Assembly (NCBI GenBank): GCA_021432635.1
Contig: MU270051.1
Location: 124,001-188,000 of the forward strand
Source: Thozetella sp. PMI_491
Taxonomy: Eukaryota; Ascomycota; Sordariomycetes; Chaetosphaeriales; Chaetosphaeriaceae
Direction of reading: 5' to 3'
Length of the DNA: 64,000 nucleotides
The notes under the pieces were generated by a model. That model ran no database searches and was not told where the DNA came from. It worked only from the letters and a program-made list of their open reading frames with translations. The number at the start of each line of letters is the position of its first letter. Position 1 is the stretch's first letter. Of this stretch, positions 35,801-47,337 are shown one piece after another. A program made the translations under genes and the position numbers.

Positions 35801-37819
35801 GGATTCATAGCCGCTATCTACTCTGGTGGCAAATCTGAGCGCGCGTGCGCTGGAGCAGGCTGCCGGTCGCAATATTTATAGCGACTTGACGTTGATATCG
35901 AAAATGTTCTAGCTGAGCGACTAGAGAAATGGAAAACAAGTATCGACGATGTTTGGGAGAATCACCAGCGATGTTGGTTGATCTTGAGACAGTGCTGTTT
36001 CCCTCGCAGAATGCCTTGCATGCAGTAAACGATGGATTATGTAGACACACACCCTCCCTGCTAACGTGCCCCACGAGCGCGGCAGCCTTCGGAGACGTAT
36101 AGGCCACCCACATTGCAATAGGCTGCGCCCGTGCTTCGTAACCGGGAAGGGTGCTTTTGTCGAGTCGAGTTCCGGAGGTACAGTGCTATTACTAGGTACC
36201 TATTCGAACCGATGGCTCAACACCAGTACGAGAGCAAAAAAAATCATAAGAGGAAAAGAGAAAAGAAAGGAGAAAGGAAAAAGGCCGAGTCTGGGGATGG
36301 TGGTGGGGGCCAGTCTATGCCGTCGATCTAACAGAGGACTCTGGTCGTTCTGAGGCTGTTCCGGAGCCTGGCCCTTTGGACGTGTTCAAAGAGGCAACAT
36401 GTCCGGCCCGCTAAATGGCGAGACAGTCAGCACACGAAGCCGCGCGACCGCCAATCTTCCCCAGACCGGATGGGGCATGGGAGGGTGCTGTTGGCCGCGC
36501 TGCTACCCTACCGCACGACAAATTACTACCCAAGCTCGAGCCAAGCCTGGGTACTACGTACTACGAATGGTAGGGCTCCCGGTGTCACTGCCCAAAGATT
36601 CTACTAGAGGGCACGGAAGCACTGCGGGGCCTTCTTTTCCCTCTCAAGAGCCCGAGACCGAGGCCGGGTGGTCGCATCGCGGTAGGCGGCTCAGGAGGAG
36701 GCTGGCTGCTCGCCCGGCAGGGTCTGCGACGAAGCGGTGCGGCGGTGCGATATGGCCCCACGGGGTGGAACAGGGGGGAAAAAAAAAAGTGACAGGCTTC
36801 CAAGACATGGCGCCTCGCGGGGCCTTCTGTTCCCTCAACCGCCGCCGGGCGAATAAAAAAGAGGTCGATGTCGCGACTGCGCTGTACATTTCAGTTTGGG
36901 GCAGGCCGCCCCGGTCGTTTGGCTGTCGAGTCGCCGGCGGATGCGCGGCCACCAGGTCGTCACCGCCGTTCGGGGCGAATCGACCAACTTTAGTCAAACA
37001 ACCCATCTAGCGCTTGTGGGGCATTAGACCTGGGATGTGGGAGGGTTCGGCATGATCGGGGAGGGGGGGAAGAGAGAGAGGCTTGGGGCTGCTTCCCACG
37101 CTGCTACCACGCTGCAGGTGCCTGACCCCTGGCAATTCCATGGGGCGGGAGATACCATTCCGCGCGCAAGTCAGAACCAACACACGCATTATCGGCTGGG
37201 AAGGTACCGGTACAACGCGACTGCAGGTAGGTACGGAGCACGGTAGCTCGTACCTGACCAGGCGGGAAGTACATACCTACCTACAGCATCTGGAGAGCGC
37301 TAGGCGGGAGAGAGACGGCCAAATTAGCGGCGTCCCCCTCCCTTCCTCCCACCCTTTCTACCCCTCCCCTCCCTCCCTCCCCCCCAGGCGTTGGTTGATC
37401 AAGCAAGCGCCCTGCCGCGAGCCTCTGGCCCGTCCGTGACGTGCCCATCCCGGGCTTAGCGACACGCATGGCCCAAACAGGAGGCGTGAGTCTACCCGCT
37501 GGGGGCCATCGTTTTCCCCAATAGGGCAGGGTCGAAGGGTAGCCCCCGGTACCACTAAGAGCTGGCCTCGCTACCTTGACTGCCAGCCTGATCGCCAATC
37601 CCCAGCGCTGGCGCTCGCGCTCCGGCACCAGCGCCATCACATTTCGAGCCTCGACCCTGGGCGGGCGCCCGTTGCGAGATGCGCCTACCACCCCGTCATC
37701 CCCCATGATCGAGTTTGCGCTTCCCAGGACGGACGGCCACCACCAACAGTGCACCAAGCAGTGCACCAGTAGTGCGGCCACCCCTCCCCTCCCCACACCA
37801 CACCTTTACCCCTACCCCC
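29814..37819. other. Gene desert, left part
   Basis: 8 kb with no supported gene. Open frames up to about 200 codons occur (for example 36399-37010), but they are Arg/Pro/Gly-rich chance frames of GC-rich DNA. Features seen are an inverted repeat at 31035-31056, G-rich runs at 34640-34670, a T run at 35050-35061 and TAGGTA-type motifs near 33206-33222 and 37221-37285. No reverse transcriptase, transposase or terminal repeats were recognised. It may contain regulatory DNA or non-coding transcripts of the zinc-cluster/acetyltransferase gene. Confidence 0.45.
31035..31056. repeat. Inverted repeat, 9-bp arms
   Basis: GGCCAAGTA at 31035-31043 and TACTTGGCC at 31048-31056 around the 4-nt spacer CCGA. 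A further partial copy (GGCTAAGTACC) lies at 31065-31075. No gene is adjacent. Confidence 0.7.
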
Positions 37820-37966
37820 NNNNNNNNNNNNNNNNNNNNNNNNNNNNNNNNNNNNNNNNNNNNNNNNNNNNNNNNNNNNNNNNNNNNNNNNNNNNNNNNN
37901 NNNNNNNNNNNNNNNNNNNNNNNNNNNNNNNNNNNNNNNNNNNNNNNNNNNNNNNNNNNNNNNNNN
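37820..37966. other. Assembly gap (147 N)
   Basis: Undetermined bases flanked by a C-rich sequence on the left and a T run on the right, which suggests that a simple repeat prevented sequencing. Confidence 0.99.
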
Positions 37967-39753
37967 CGGCTTAGCCTTTTTTTTTCGCTCTCGTCTTTCT
38001 GGGACGAGGCCGGCCGATATCCGCACCGTATGTGCCGTACCTGCCTGCATGCCAACCGAGCCTCTTTTCTCTCCTCCCCTTCCCCTACCCACCTCTCCGG
38101 CCCTTTCGCTCAGCTGGCTTGCATCTCTCCCTCGAACACGCCGTTGGATCTGCGCCAGACAAAGCCTCTCTCCCCCCCTCTCCTCCCCCCTCCCTCTCCC
38201 ACGGCTATACGAGCCGGAGACAGCAGCTTGCGTGGAACGGGAGGACAGGAACCCACGCACACTTTGCCCGGCTCTGACGGAGCCTGAGGCCGCCCCTAGC
38301 CGTCGCCACCGCCTCGACCCTTCCGACAGGCGCAGCAGCACTTAATCGCGCGTCAAATTTCTCCATCCAAGCAAGCGCCCGTAGCCTCCCGTTTGCTCGC
38401 CCACATCGGACCCAGCGCAAGCGTTTGGCACCAAGGGCCAAAAAAAAGAGGAGCAAACACGAAGCTGGATCGGCCCCAGCTGAACTCTTTAGCTCAGGAC
38501 CTGGTGCGCCAATTGCGGAGCCAGCGCACTTTTATAACCACGGCCGCGCCTCAGGTACGGGGGATCCCAAGTCAGACGGGGCCGCGACTTTTTTGCCCGG
38601 ACCTGGTTTGCGACTTGTGCAAGGACGGCATAGAATCATAAAGAGGGGCATTTCGAGCCATCCGACTAGACACAAACTCGGCATCTCTCGCCTGGCTTGT
38701 TGCGCAAATCAGAGCCTCGTACTTGCAGCATTTGCTGTGGCTCTGACGTGTCACACCTTTTGGCACTCGACTTCTACCTCTTTGCGCGCACACGCACCTG
38801 CACACACCTCTACACACTCGCTCTCTCCTGCAAGACTCGTTAATCGTCTCGCCTCCCTCTACCTCTCTTTTCCTTCTCCCTCCCCCCTCTCTTCCCTCCC
38901 TCCCTCTCGTTTCACTTACTTCCCTTTGCCTGCGGGCACCCGACCCATTCACACTCGGAGACTGCGCCGTTGGTGTGAGCGAGTGAACGACGCACCGCAG
39001 TGGATAGACGTAGGCCGCTACGGTTTGGGGGACAGGATCGCAAAAAAGCAACCCGAGGAAGGGAAGGACTGTGTACGAGAGCAGGCCAAAATCAAAAGAG
39101 CGCCCCGAAGACAGTTTTCGCTTGAACCAACAGCATCTGCGGCGCGCGCATCCGCGGCACTGGCTTGTCAATCGGACAGCCCTGATCCCTCAAGAGCGCC
39201 TCCCCGACCAGGTCGTCAGATCTGACACGGCGCCCGGGAGACCAGGCGAGGCAGAGACAGCGCACGCGCCGTCCACTCCCCCGCCTTGTTGGGACTCCGA
39301 TCTAAGCAATCCTGCAGGCTGATCACACTTTTTAAACGCCGGCTACCCAGGTACAAATCTCACGAGCTCAATAAGCCCCCGGGCACTCACCCACCGCCCT
39401 TTTTTATTTTATTTTTTTTTGTTTTCGGCGGGGACCGTATAACATTGTCCTCTTCTGGTCGGCGTTCTCCTTCTCATATACCCTGCTACCCCACGCAGAA
39501 TCCCCTCCCTTCTCATCGACGTGTACAGCCACTCTCGTCTTGCATCACCTTCGGGTTTGCGACTGTGGAGGATTCGGAACCGAGTTGTGTTCCCCGGGCT
39601 TACACTCTTTCTCCCCGTCTTTGCCTCCGGAGCGGGAAAAGAGGCTTGATCCTTTCCTTCTCACGCTACCACAGCTCGCCAACGCGCATCTGTTTCGCGG
39701 GCAGACATCGTACCCGCAACATCGCCTCCCGGATGCAAGCCTGATCTTGTTGG
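37967..39753. other. Gene desert, right part: pyrimidine-rich leader region
   Basis: Strongly C/T-rich on the plus strand, with a long CT tract at about 38830-38935 and another near 39440-39640. This is typical of the promoter and long 5' leader of a fungal regulatory gene, here the zinc-cluster/acetyltransferase gene. No protein-coding exon is supported. Confidence 0.5.
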
Positions 39754-42243
39754 ATGGTGATACCTGAGAAGACTGAAGCATTGGGGTCTCCCGCGACGAC
39801 ACCGCGCCTGAAGATGGCCACATTTACTGCCTTGAACGGCGCCTCACCCAAGGCAACCGAATCATTGAATGGGAGTGTAGAGATCAGCCGCCCGGGTTCG
39901 GCGAGTAGGCCCACCGCGGATACTGACGCCAGGCCCGCGGGCGAAGTGTCCACCAGCCAGAGGGAAAGGGAAGGCTGGGCTGCTGCGAACCAAGACCGCC
40001 CGCCATATCCATCGGCCAGCTATCCCAACGTGGAGAGCTCTCCTCAGAAACGCAAGCGGTCGGACTCGGCGTCACCGACGAGGGGAGAACGCCAGTATGG
40101 ATCCGCATCTCGGTCGGAGGACGCGTATGATTCGCATAGGCCGCACTCCAGCATGCACGATCAGTTTGGGCCCGCGCACCGGGACTATCGGCCGTACGGA
40201 GAAGAGAGCCGGGAGAGCAGCGACCGATGGCCACCGCGGAGCAGAGATGAGAGAGACTCCGGGTACGACCAGCCATATTCGGCTGCGCCCACTTCTGCTC
40301 AGCCGGATGAGCAGATGAGCCCTGGCAGCGACGAGCGGTCGATGGCTTACTCGCAGGGACACTACACGTCGGAGCAGCGGAGAGATGGCTTGATACAGTC
40401 GGATCCCAAGAAACGGAAGCGGAACTTCAGCAACCGAACCAAGACCGGGTGTCTAACCTGCCGCAAGAGGAAGAAGAAGTGTGACGAGGCGAAACCCGAG
40501 TGTGAGTTTCCTATTCATTGCGGCTCTCTTTTCTCGCATTATTATCTTCTTGCTCCCCACCTACTATCGATCGCAAGCGAGACGTACGTGAGAAAGGTTG
40601 TGGGTGCGAGGTGATATTCTTTTTTTTCTTCTTTCTTTTGCGTCCTCGCGCATTGACGGGGGGATTTGAAATGGTGAGGCTTATGATCCTTCCAGGTAGC
40701 AATTGTATCCGGGGTGGCTTCCTCTGTGCCGGGTATCCACAGCAGCGAGGGGCATGGCCCAAAGCGGAGGCCAAGCCTCCCCAAATCACCATCGAATCCA
40801 AGGATCCTAACTATGTCCCTCCTGGGGCTTACGGTATGCCTCAGCAGCCAGCGTACGGGAACCAGCCCGCATCGGCAGGCAGTCAGCAGCCGCAGTCCCA
40901 GCAACAACCGCAGCCACCGCAGCAGCAACAGCAGAAGCGAGAGCCTCTTCCCTACGCCCGTGGCCAGCCCCTTCGCATTGATACACCCCAGACCCGGCCA
41001 CTTCAGACGGATGATGACAGGGCGACGGCGTCGACCTTGGCCACTGCCTCGTCCGTTATCAGCCCCGAGAACAAGCTCTCTGGGCTCTCTAGCAGCACTA
41101 CATATACCTCCGGCAACGTATTCCCGACTCCCATCTCTGCTGCCCCAATCAGTGTCTTTTCGGACCGCGCAACCAAGGACTACCAGCGAGTACCACCGCT
41201 GCACGATCTGACCAGGACAGATCCCGAACAAGACCAGCAGCCACCTCCGCCGCCGCCACCACAGCAGCAACAGCATCTCTCAGAGTCCCAGGGGCAGCCT
41301 CCGCAGCAACCTCCGCAAGGGCAACAGGCGACCCTACCGCCGCCTCCTCCACCGCCACCGCCTCCAACGCAGGGCAACACGCTCCCCAACATCAACTTTC
41401 TTCATCGGTCTACCAGGACGTCGTCGCCTCCCAGCATGACCAGCACATCTCCTGCAGGCACCAGCGCGGTCCAGGCGACGGCTCAGCTTGCGCTTTCTCA
41501 TACGCAGTTCGATAGGCAACAGCGTCGTGTTGAAAAAGATGAGATGCTCATTGGACGCCCGTACTACCCCTTTGATCGGGAGCTCGTTCTCGAGCGTCAG
41601 AGATGCAGCGTCGCTTGCTGGAAGTTCAACAATCTTACGAACCCGACGACGGGTGTGTCGGTGGCCGAGCGGGCGAGACTATTCCGTGACATCCTCCAGC
41701 CACGGGAGGGCGTCCAGCTGTCGGCGACCCAGACTTCTCCGGTCACGCACACCGGGCGCGTTGGCGAGAACACCACGGTCGAGACACCTTTCAACTGCGA
41801 CTATGGCTACAACATCCACATCGGGAGCAATGTTCTAATCTCGCGCAACTGTCTCATCAATGACGTCTGCGAGGTCCGCATTGGCAACAACGTCATCATC
41901 AGCCCCAATGTCTGCATCTACACGGGCACCTGTAGCACCGATCCTACACGCCGCGGTGGCAACACGGGCCCGCAGCAAGGGCGTCCCATCCTTATTGAAG
42001 ACGATGTGTGGATTGGTGCCAACGCAATCATTCTTGATGGTGTTCGCATAGGCAAAGGATCCACCATCGCGGCCGGCTGCGTTGTAACAAGCGTACGTGC
42101 TACTCCTCCCTTTCTTCCATCCGTGTATACAACAGACAAAGCACCCCTCCAGGCCAACCGACTAACTTGCGCCCCTTTAGGATGTTCCCAAGAATGTCGT
42201 CTATATTGGTCGTCATCACCAGAGGCGCATTGGCCACGTTTGA
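39754..42243 (+). CDS. Zn2Cys6 DNA-binding / hexapeptide acetyltransferase fusion protein
   Basis: Three exons: 39754-40501, 40696-42092, 42181-42243 (735 aa). Intron 1 interrupts the zinc cluster and splicing restores it: Cys233 in [13 protein letters not shown], then [13 protein letters not shown]. The middle (about 275-520) is low complexity, Gln- and Pro-rich. From residue 529 comes a maltose/galactoside-acetyltransferase-like module: the Mac helix region [18 protein letters not shown], then left-handed beta-helix hexapeptides ([50 protein letters not shown]). It ends with the short last exon [20 protein letters not shown]. Bacterial relatives carry a catalytic His in YTATHP; the matching place here reads YTGTCS (Cys662), so classical acetyl transfer is doubtful. 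It may be a transcription factor with a trimerising module. An ATG at 39814 has better start context and would remove 20 residues. Confidence 0.88.
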
Positions 42244-44579
42244 TTTTCTTCCCGGCGTTCGCCTTCGGGAGGTGTTCAAGTGCCTTTTTTTACTTTATGA
42301 TACCCATTCGCTCGTCCTTATCCTCTCTGCACTAGCAACACTCCTCTCGAGCTTATTCCTCTGTCAGCATGCACGTTTTTTCCGGCTCGGGGTATGGCTC
42401 AGCCGCACTGCGGTATTCCTCCCCTCCCCCAGCGATGTATCCAATTTAATATCATGGTTCGCATTTCTTTCGTCTTTTGTCTCTGATGCTCAGCCCGGGT
42501 CCGTCCTCTGCACGGCGTTCTCTACGGGACAGGAAAGGGTTAAACATTTTGTACTAGCGGAGGAAATATCGGGAAATATCGGGCACGAGGATCGGGCCTC
42601 AGCCCCTGTGGTGGCTTTTTTGGGGCTCTGGAAGCCCTCCGCATCTGCTTGGGTCTGGGATTCTGGCGTTTTCTCTTGTTGTTCTTCGGTTCCTGCCCAG
42701 ACCTCTCTTGAATGCTACGATATCGCTATGCCTGGGTACCTCGGGGAATGGGCACGGTCTCGCCTAGACGATTGCAGACTGTCTATCTGCCCATGGCTCT
42801 GGAGCTAATAACAAAGGGAACGAGTGGAATGACGGCTTCGTAGGACAAAGCAGGACAGGAAAATTATACAATAGATTCGGGTCAATATGTTGGTCGTCTT
42901 GCTTGCTGTCGCTCTTGTTGCCGCGGGGGCCGTCGTGCCACACTCGCACAGAATTCCCCCTCCCCATTCATCCTTTCTTTGTTTTCCTCGTCATTCCTCT
43001 TTTCTTTCTTTTTTTAGGAAAAAAAAGAGAGAGCATTTACAGGTGCTGTCCAGGTCAACATTTAACTCCGACGGCATGGGAGAATCGTAAAGGCAGGAGA
43101 GACTGCGCCGTGTGAATATAGCCAAGTGCCTAGTAGTGCCAGACGATTAATACTGAGGTGTACAGGTCCTACAGCGCCTTGAGAACAAGACAAGCCCCCC
43201 TCCCCCACCTCCCCCCGGCAGGCCGGCCCTCGGTTGTGTGAGCTATTGCGTACATGCAGGAGGAGCCGGCGGGCCCCTTTGGGGAAAGAAGACTAAAATG
43301 CACACAACGCAGTCTGGGCCGCTTCCAGGAGAGGAAGACTCGTGGCTGCGCGGAGGAGCGTGTACCACCCTGCACGGAGCGGTGACGCTGTCGACTGTGG
43401 CGCACTGGAGTCGGCATGCGGCGTGGGCACGGCGTGGGCACCACCCTGAGGTACTCGTTGTACAGCGTAGAGCACAGTACAGCACACCACCCTTCCAGAG
43501 GACCCGACCCGGTGGTTGCTGGCTGCGGAATGGTGCCGTTCTCCTTCGTCGCCAGCCTAGGCGCCTCCTTCGGTCAACGAAAACGGCATCCCCACAGCCA
43601 ATTGGCTAGCCGCCAGTCGCCGCGTCAATGCCGCCGCGCAGCCCGGCTGACAGTCAGCGAGATACGGCCCGCCGGCGTTATTCTCTCGCGATCGCCCGCC
43701 GTAATCCACCGAACTCCCGCAGCTACCTCGTGTTGGACCGTCGTTCCCTGGCAAGATGGTCCTCCCCGGCCGTTACTTCATTATCCCAACTCGGGCATAC
43801 GTGGAAAGCCCCCCCCCTTGGGGCTTGGCCTGCCTTGGCCAGCCAGGCCTGCCCCCGGCCACGATCCGTTGCCTACTACATTATAGATAGGGGTCGGCTG
43901 TCGGCCGAGGTCTGCGCTGTGAAATGAGAACGGGTGACTTGGCTTTTGTATTCGTCACCGCCACCAATGTGCGCCTGAGGACATAGCTCCGGGGCCCCCT
44001 ACGGAAGTAGGTCCAGCCAACCCTGTCGAGGCTGGCGTGGACCCAGGCCTGACCAGGGTTGCAATCTCCGCGGGAGGTAAATCTCAGCTATACATAGTAT
44101 TTGTTCCGTCGCTTCATGCTCCGTGGGTACCCTTCCCACCCCCGGTCCCCGACTGACAGGGACATTTTTGGGGGAGGGGGAAGGGCGCATGTTTGTTCAT
44201 GGTAGGGTTACATCAAAGACTATTTCAACCCACAGGCTGGCGTGTCTCATCCTACTCTGTAGAATTGGTGGGCAGGAGCTGACTTCACGGCAACATGTCT
44301 GATGGGAACGCAACACCGTGGCTGTGTCCTTGTGGCCGTCAAAAGTGTTCGCTACCTGAAGTGATAGGACAGAGAGCGGAAAGGCCCCGACTGCCTGAAG
44401 CAACCCCGATTGCGCGAGTGTCTGTCCCTCATCCCTTACCGCTCCACCTCTTGTGCGGCTTGGGATGGATAGGAGCTGCGCTACATCAAGGTACATCCCA
44501 CAGAATTTCTAGCAGCTAGAGTTGCTCCAAAGGCTGAGCAGTGGCTACGCAGTAGGCCCGCAGGCCCGCCAATAGGCCT
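42244..44579. other. Convergent 3' spacer
   Basis: 2.3 kb between the convergent fusion gene and the next zinc-cluster gene. A long frame starting near 42167 merely runs on from the last exon in another phase. A tandem 10-bp duplication (GGAAATATCG-like) lies at about 42562-42582. No gene is supported. Confidence 0.5.
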
Positions 44580-47337
44580 TCAGTAGTAGATGTTGAGGCG
44601 CTGGTTGGCCTTTATTGGTGCATCCTCCGTAGCAGCCGCAGGTGCGGTAGGCGCAACGGTCGAAGCCGGCGCGACAACGGTGGGCTCATTTTGGTTGAGC
44701 AGGTACGAGTCAATGAGGTTCTAGAGGCCCAGTCAGCTATTTGGTTACAGTGTCTGCTTCTCCCGAAACCCCTTCATCGATACATACCCAGTCTAGGTTG
44801 TTCGGGTCGCTGATGAAGCTGTCAAGGGGCATCACGTCCGTGTCCATAAACCCGGCATCGTCATTTCCGATGGGTGCTTCAGCATTCCAATCTGCAAAGT
44901 CAAAGACATCTGCACTTGAGAAGCCAGAGCCCGTAGCTGGACCGCTGCAGCCGGCTAGCAGAAAAGAAGAAGGCTGAGATGTGCTGGAACGCGATTTCCT
45001 GATATCTTCCCGGGAGACACCTGCTTCTGGTTGTTGTGAGGTCACAGAAATATTCACTGCGTCGTTCTCCTTCTCTAGGGAACCTGTTCCCGCAGATTCC
45101 GGTAGCACGGTGGCTACAGTAGGCACAGTTCCGGTAGATGGACGTACTGAAGTATCAGTGTCCATGAGCGCCACTTTCTTTAACATGGCCCCGAGCACAT
45201 TGGTGGCATGCTGTGCTTCTGGAGACATGTGTCTATGCTTGGACCATGTGTTGTAGGCTTTCTGGAGGATGGCTAGCTTTCGGGCTCTATCCGCCGGTCT
45301 AGAACAGCTCGTTAGCATGGACGACCAGAATGGGAGGCAAGACAGCACCACGTAGATCTTCTGTATCTTCCTAAACAAACATGCTGGCTGAATGAGGGTG
45401 TTCGGGGGGCGAGAGGGTAGAGAGAACGAGGTCGGGGCCTCATGGAAGCTCGTTCACACTTACTCCAAGTCACTCTCATTCAAATCCAGGCAGAGAATCA
45501 TAGCGCCCAGCAAGAAATCGTGGAGAGTAATGTTGGCCAAGAGGTGCCGCTCCGGATACAGGCGACCTCCAGGAGCAAGCGCTTCGACGAGCTCTGCATT
45601 TACCTCCATAATCCTCACGGCAGCCTCCCGACATTCCTTGCGCGAGAGCGCATACATGGGGTCCTCCTTTCGAAAAGTTAAGAATGGACGGTGTAAGACA
45701 CACATGGCCTTGAGGTGCATGATCTCGAGGCTGATCCTCTGTAGGATGTGGTAGCCAAAGTCGGTGAAGGGGATGTCCTGGATATGTAGGTAGCGGAAAT
45801 CCGGAGGTACAGTCTTGTAGGTGGCACGCAGGGCAGCGTCCAACTCGAGGGTTGCGCTGTAATCCGGCTGGTCGATGCGGAGTGCGTGCTGGCCTAACCG
45901 GCGGAGCAGGCGTATGAGGCGGGATTTATGACGAAAGTACAGAATGGGGGTGAGCTCAGTCTCGGGCCTTGGGGGCGGCAGGACCTCCATGTGTTCGTCG
46001 AAATCCTCGTCCGCCAGGTTGCTAGGCGCCTGGACATCGCACTCAGCCTCGTTGACAATAGCGGGCATTCCTAGCTGAAAGCTATACATGAGGTCAAAGG
46101 CTTCCACCGCGAACCAGGTGCGCCGCCGCATTTCGGCTTCGAAGGGCGTGATATGGGTATTGCGACTAGAAGTGAGGCTCACCGGGTCACGATGATAGCC
46201 CATGCGTTGGGCTAGACGAGTAGCCAGTGAAAAAATGGACCATAGATCCGGGATATGATCTCCTTTGTCTGCGATGCGGGAGAGGGCATGGATCATGAGA
46301 GCCTCGACGGCCAGCGGCTTGGCCGTAAGGTACTCTCCAGCCATCAGGCACCTCACTCCATACCTCATAAAACGGAACCGCTGAGGATACGGCCTGTCCT
46401 CTTTTGCTGCTTTGATCGTGGCAGCAGTGGATAGCAGAGAGAACAGAATGCTGATCCACAGGAAATCCACTTCGTGGGGTGCCTTCCAGAATGCCTCATA
46501 TTCCCTACGGAAACGCGGGACGTGAAGCAGAGGCGATGCGCTGAACTTGTCTTGGAAGTAGGAGGTGAGAAGAGCATCTGCCTCGCTCCGCGGGGGAAGG
46601 GCATCGAAGACGTCTTGGATGGTGATGTCATCAACGGAGCCGAACAAGAGACAGGGCCCATCTGCTTCTGATCTGGCGGGACTTGACTCTTCTGGGGATG
46701 AGTTCGAATCGTTCTCTTCTAGATAGACTTGTAGGTCGTGTATTGACTCAAGCACAGCCTCCCAATGCGTGGCACCCACGAACCGTCCCTGGTTGCTGAG
46801 ATGCCCGACCGGCTGCGAAGAAGATTCGGGACTGCGAGCAGGAGACCCACCACTGGCGCTCGAGCTTTGTCGAGCCTCAGGAAATAAGGGCTTTGTCGAA
46901 GAAGCGTTAACATCGCCGTCGTAGCGAGCCGGTTCGGGAGTCTCTTGGACGGTCTGGCTGCTTGCCGTTCCGCTCTCTGCTGCCGGACGGTTCGACGTGA
47001 CCAATTCGTTCACTAGCCGCTCCAACTGCTGCAGTCGGATTGCTACATGGCCACGGGCAGGTGTGGGATGGCCGCCTTCGCTCTTATCTCCAGGGCTAGA
47101 CTCGTTTACCTTGGCGGCGCTGGCGAAGGTGGAGGTCGGGCTGTACTTGCAAGTGGTACCTTCTCCGCGCTTGACGCAGGCACCGCAAGCCGGCTGGACC
47201 TTGTCACACTTTGCCTTCCTGTTGCGACAGGACACACAGGCAACTGGGAAACGGGTGCGTTTGTAGACCCGTCGTTGAGCGTTGGCGGATCGGATGTCGG
47301 CACGAAAGACGTGCGTATACTCGGCAAGCTCCGACAT
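44580..47337 (-). CDS. Zn2Cys6 fungal-specific transcription factor
   Basis: Three exons on the minus strand: 45464-47337, 44788-45298, 44580-44720 (841 aa). The zinc cluster is at residues 34-63 (ACVSCRNRKAKCDKVQPACGACVKRGEGTTC), preceded by a basic stretch and followed by a short coiled-coil-like linker (IRLQQLERLVNELV). The fungal transcription-factor homology domain is at about 240-520 (core LLTSYFQDKFSASPLLHVPRFRREYEAFW). The C-terminus (NLDW/NLIDSYLLNQNE) is restored by the last intron (GTATGT...CTCTAG). The intron 45299-45463 has a second in-phase acceptor at 45371 that would add 24 residues. Target genes are unknown. The ATG at 47337 is the first in the exon. Confidence 0.88.

Noticed and set aside
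36181-36230. TTCGAA string resembling a tRNA B-box
   Set aside because: Flanking bases do not form a T-arm or acceptor stem; the same holds for similar strings near 1950 and 21020. No tRNA gene found in the window.
36399-37010. 203-codon plus-strand frame starting with ATG in the gene desert
   Set aside because: Arg/Gly/Pro/Trp-rich chance frame of GC-rich DNA, without motif or flanking exon signals.
37685-38341. Open frame running through the N gap
   Set aside because: The frame exists only because undetermined bases cannot show stops.
40542-41276. 244-codon minus-strand frame rich in Leu and Arg
   Set aside because: Antisense of the Gln/Pro-rich linker of the fusion gene.
42167-42808. 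213-codon frame at the end of the fusion gene
   Set aside because: The true last exon is 42181-42243 in another phase, ending at TGA; this frame begins inside the intron.
45300-45378. Continuation of the minus-strand frame upstream of 45298 as the main exon
   Set aside because: It includes a hydrophobic run not expected in the family, and a clear CTAAC branch and CTAG acceptor sit at its end; kept only as a possible alternative splice form.
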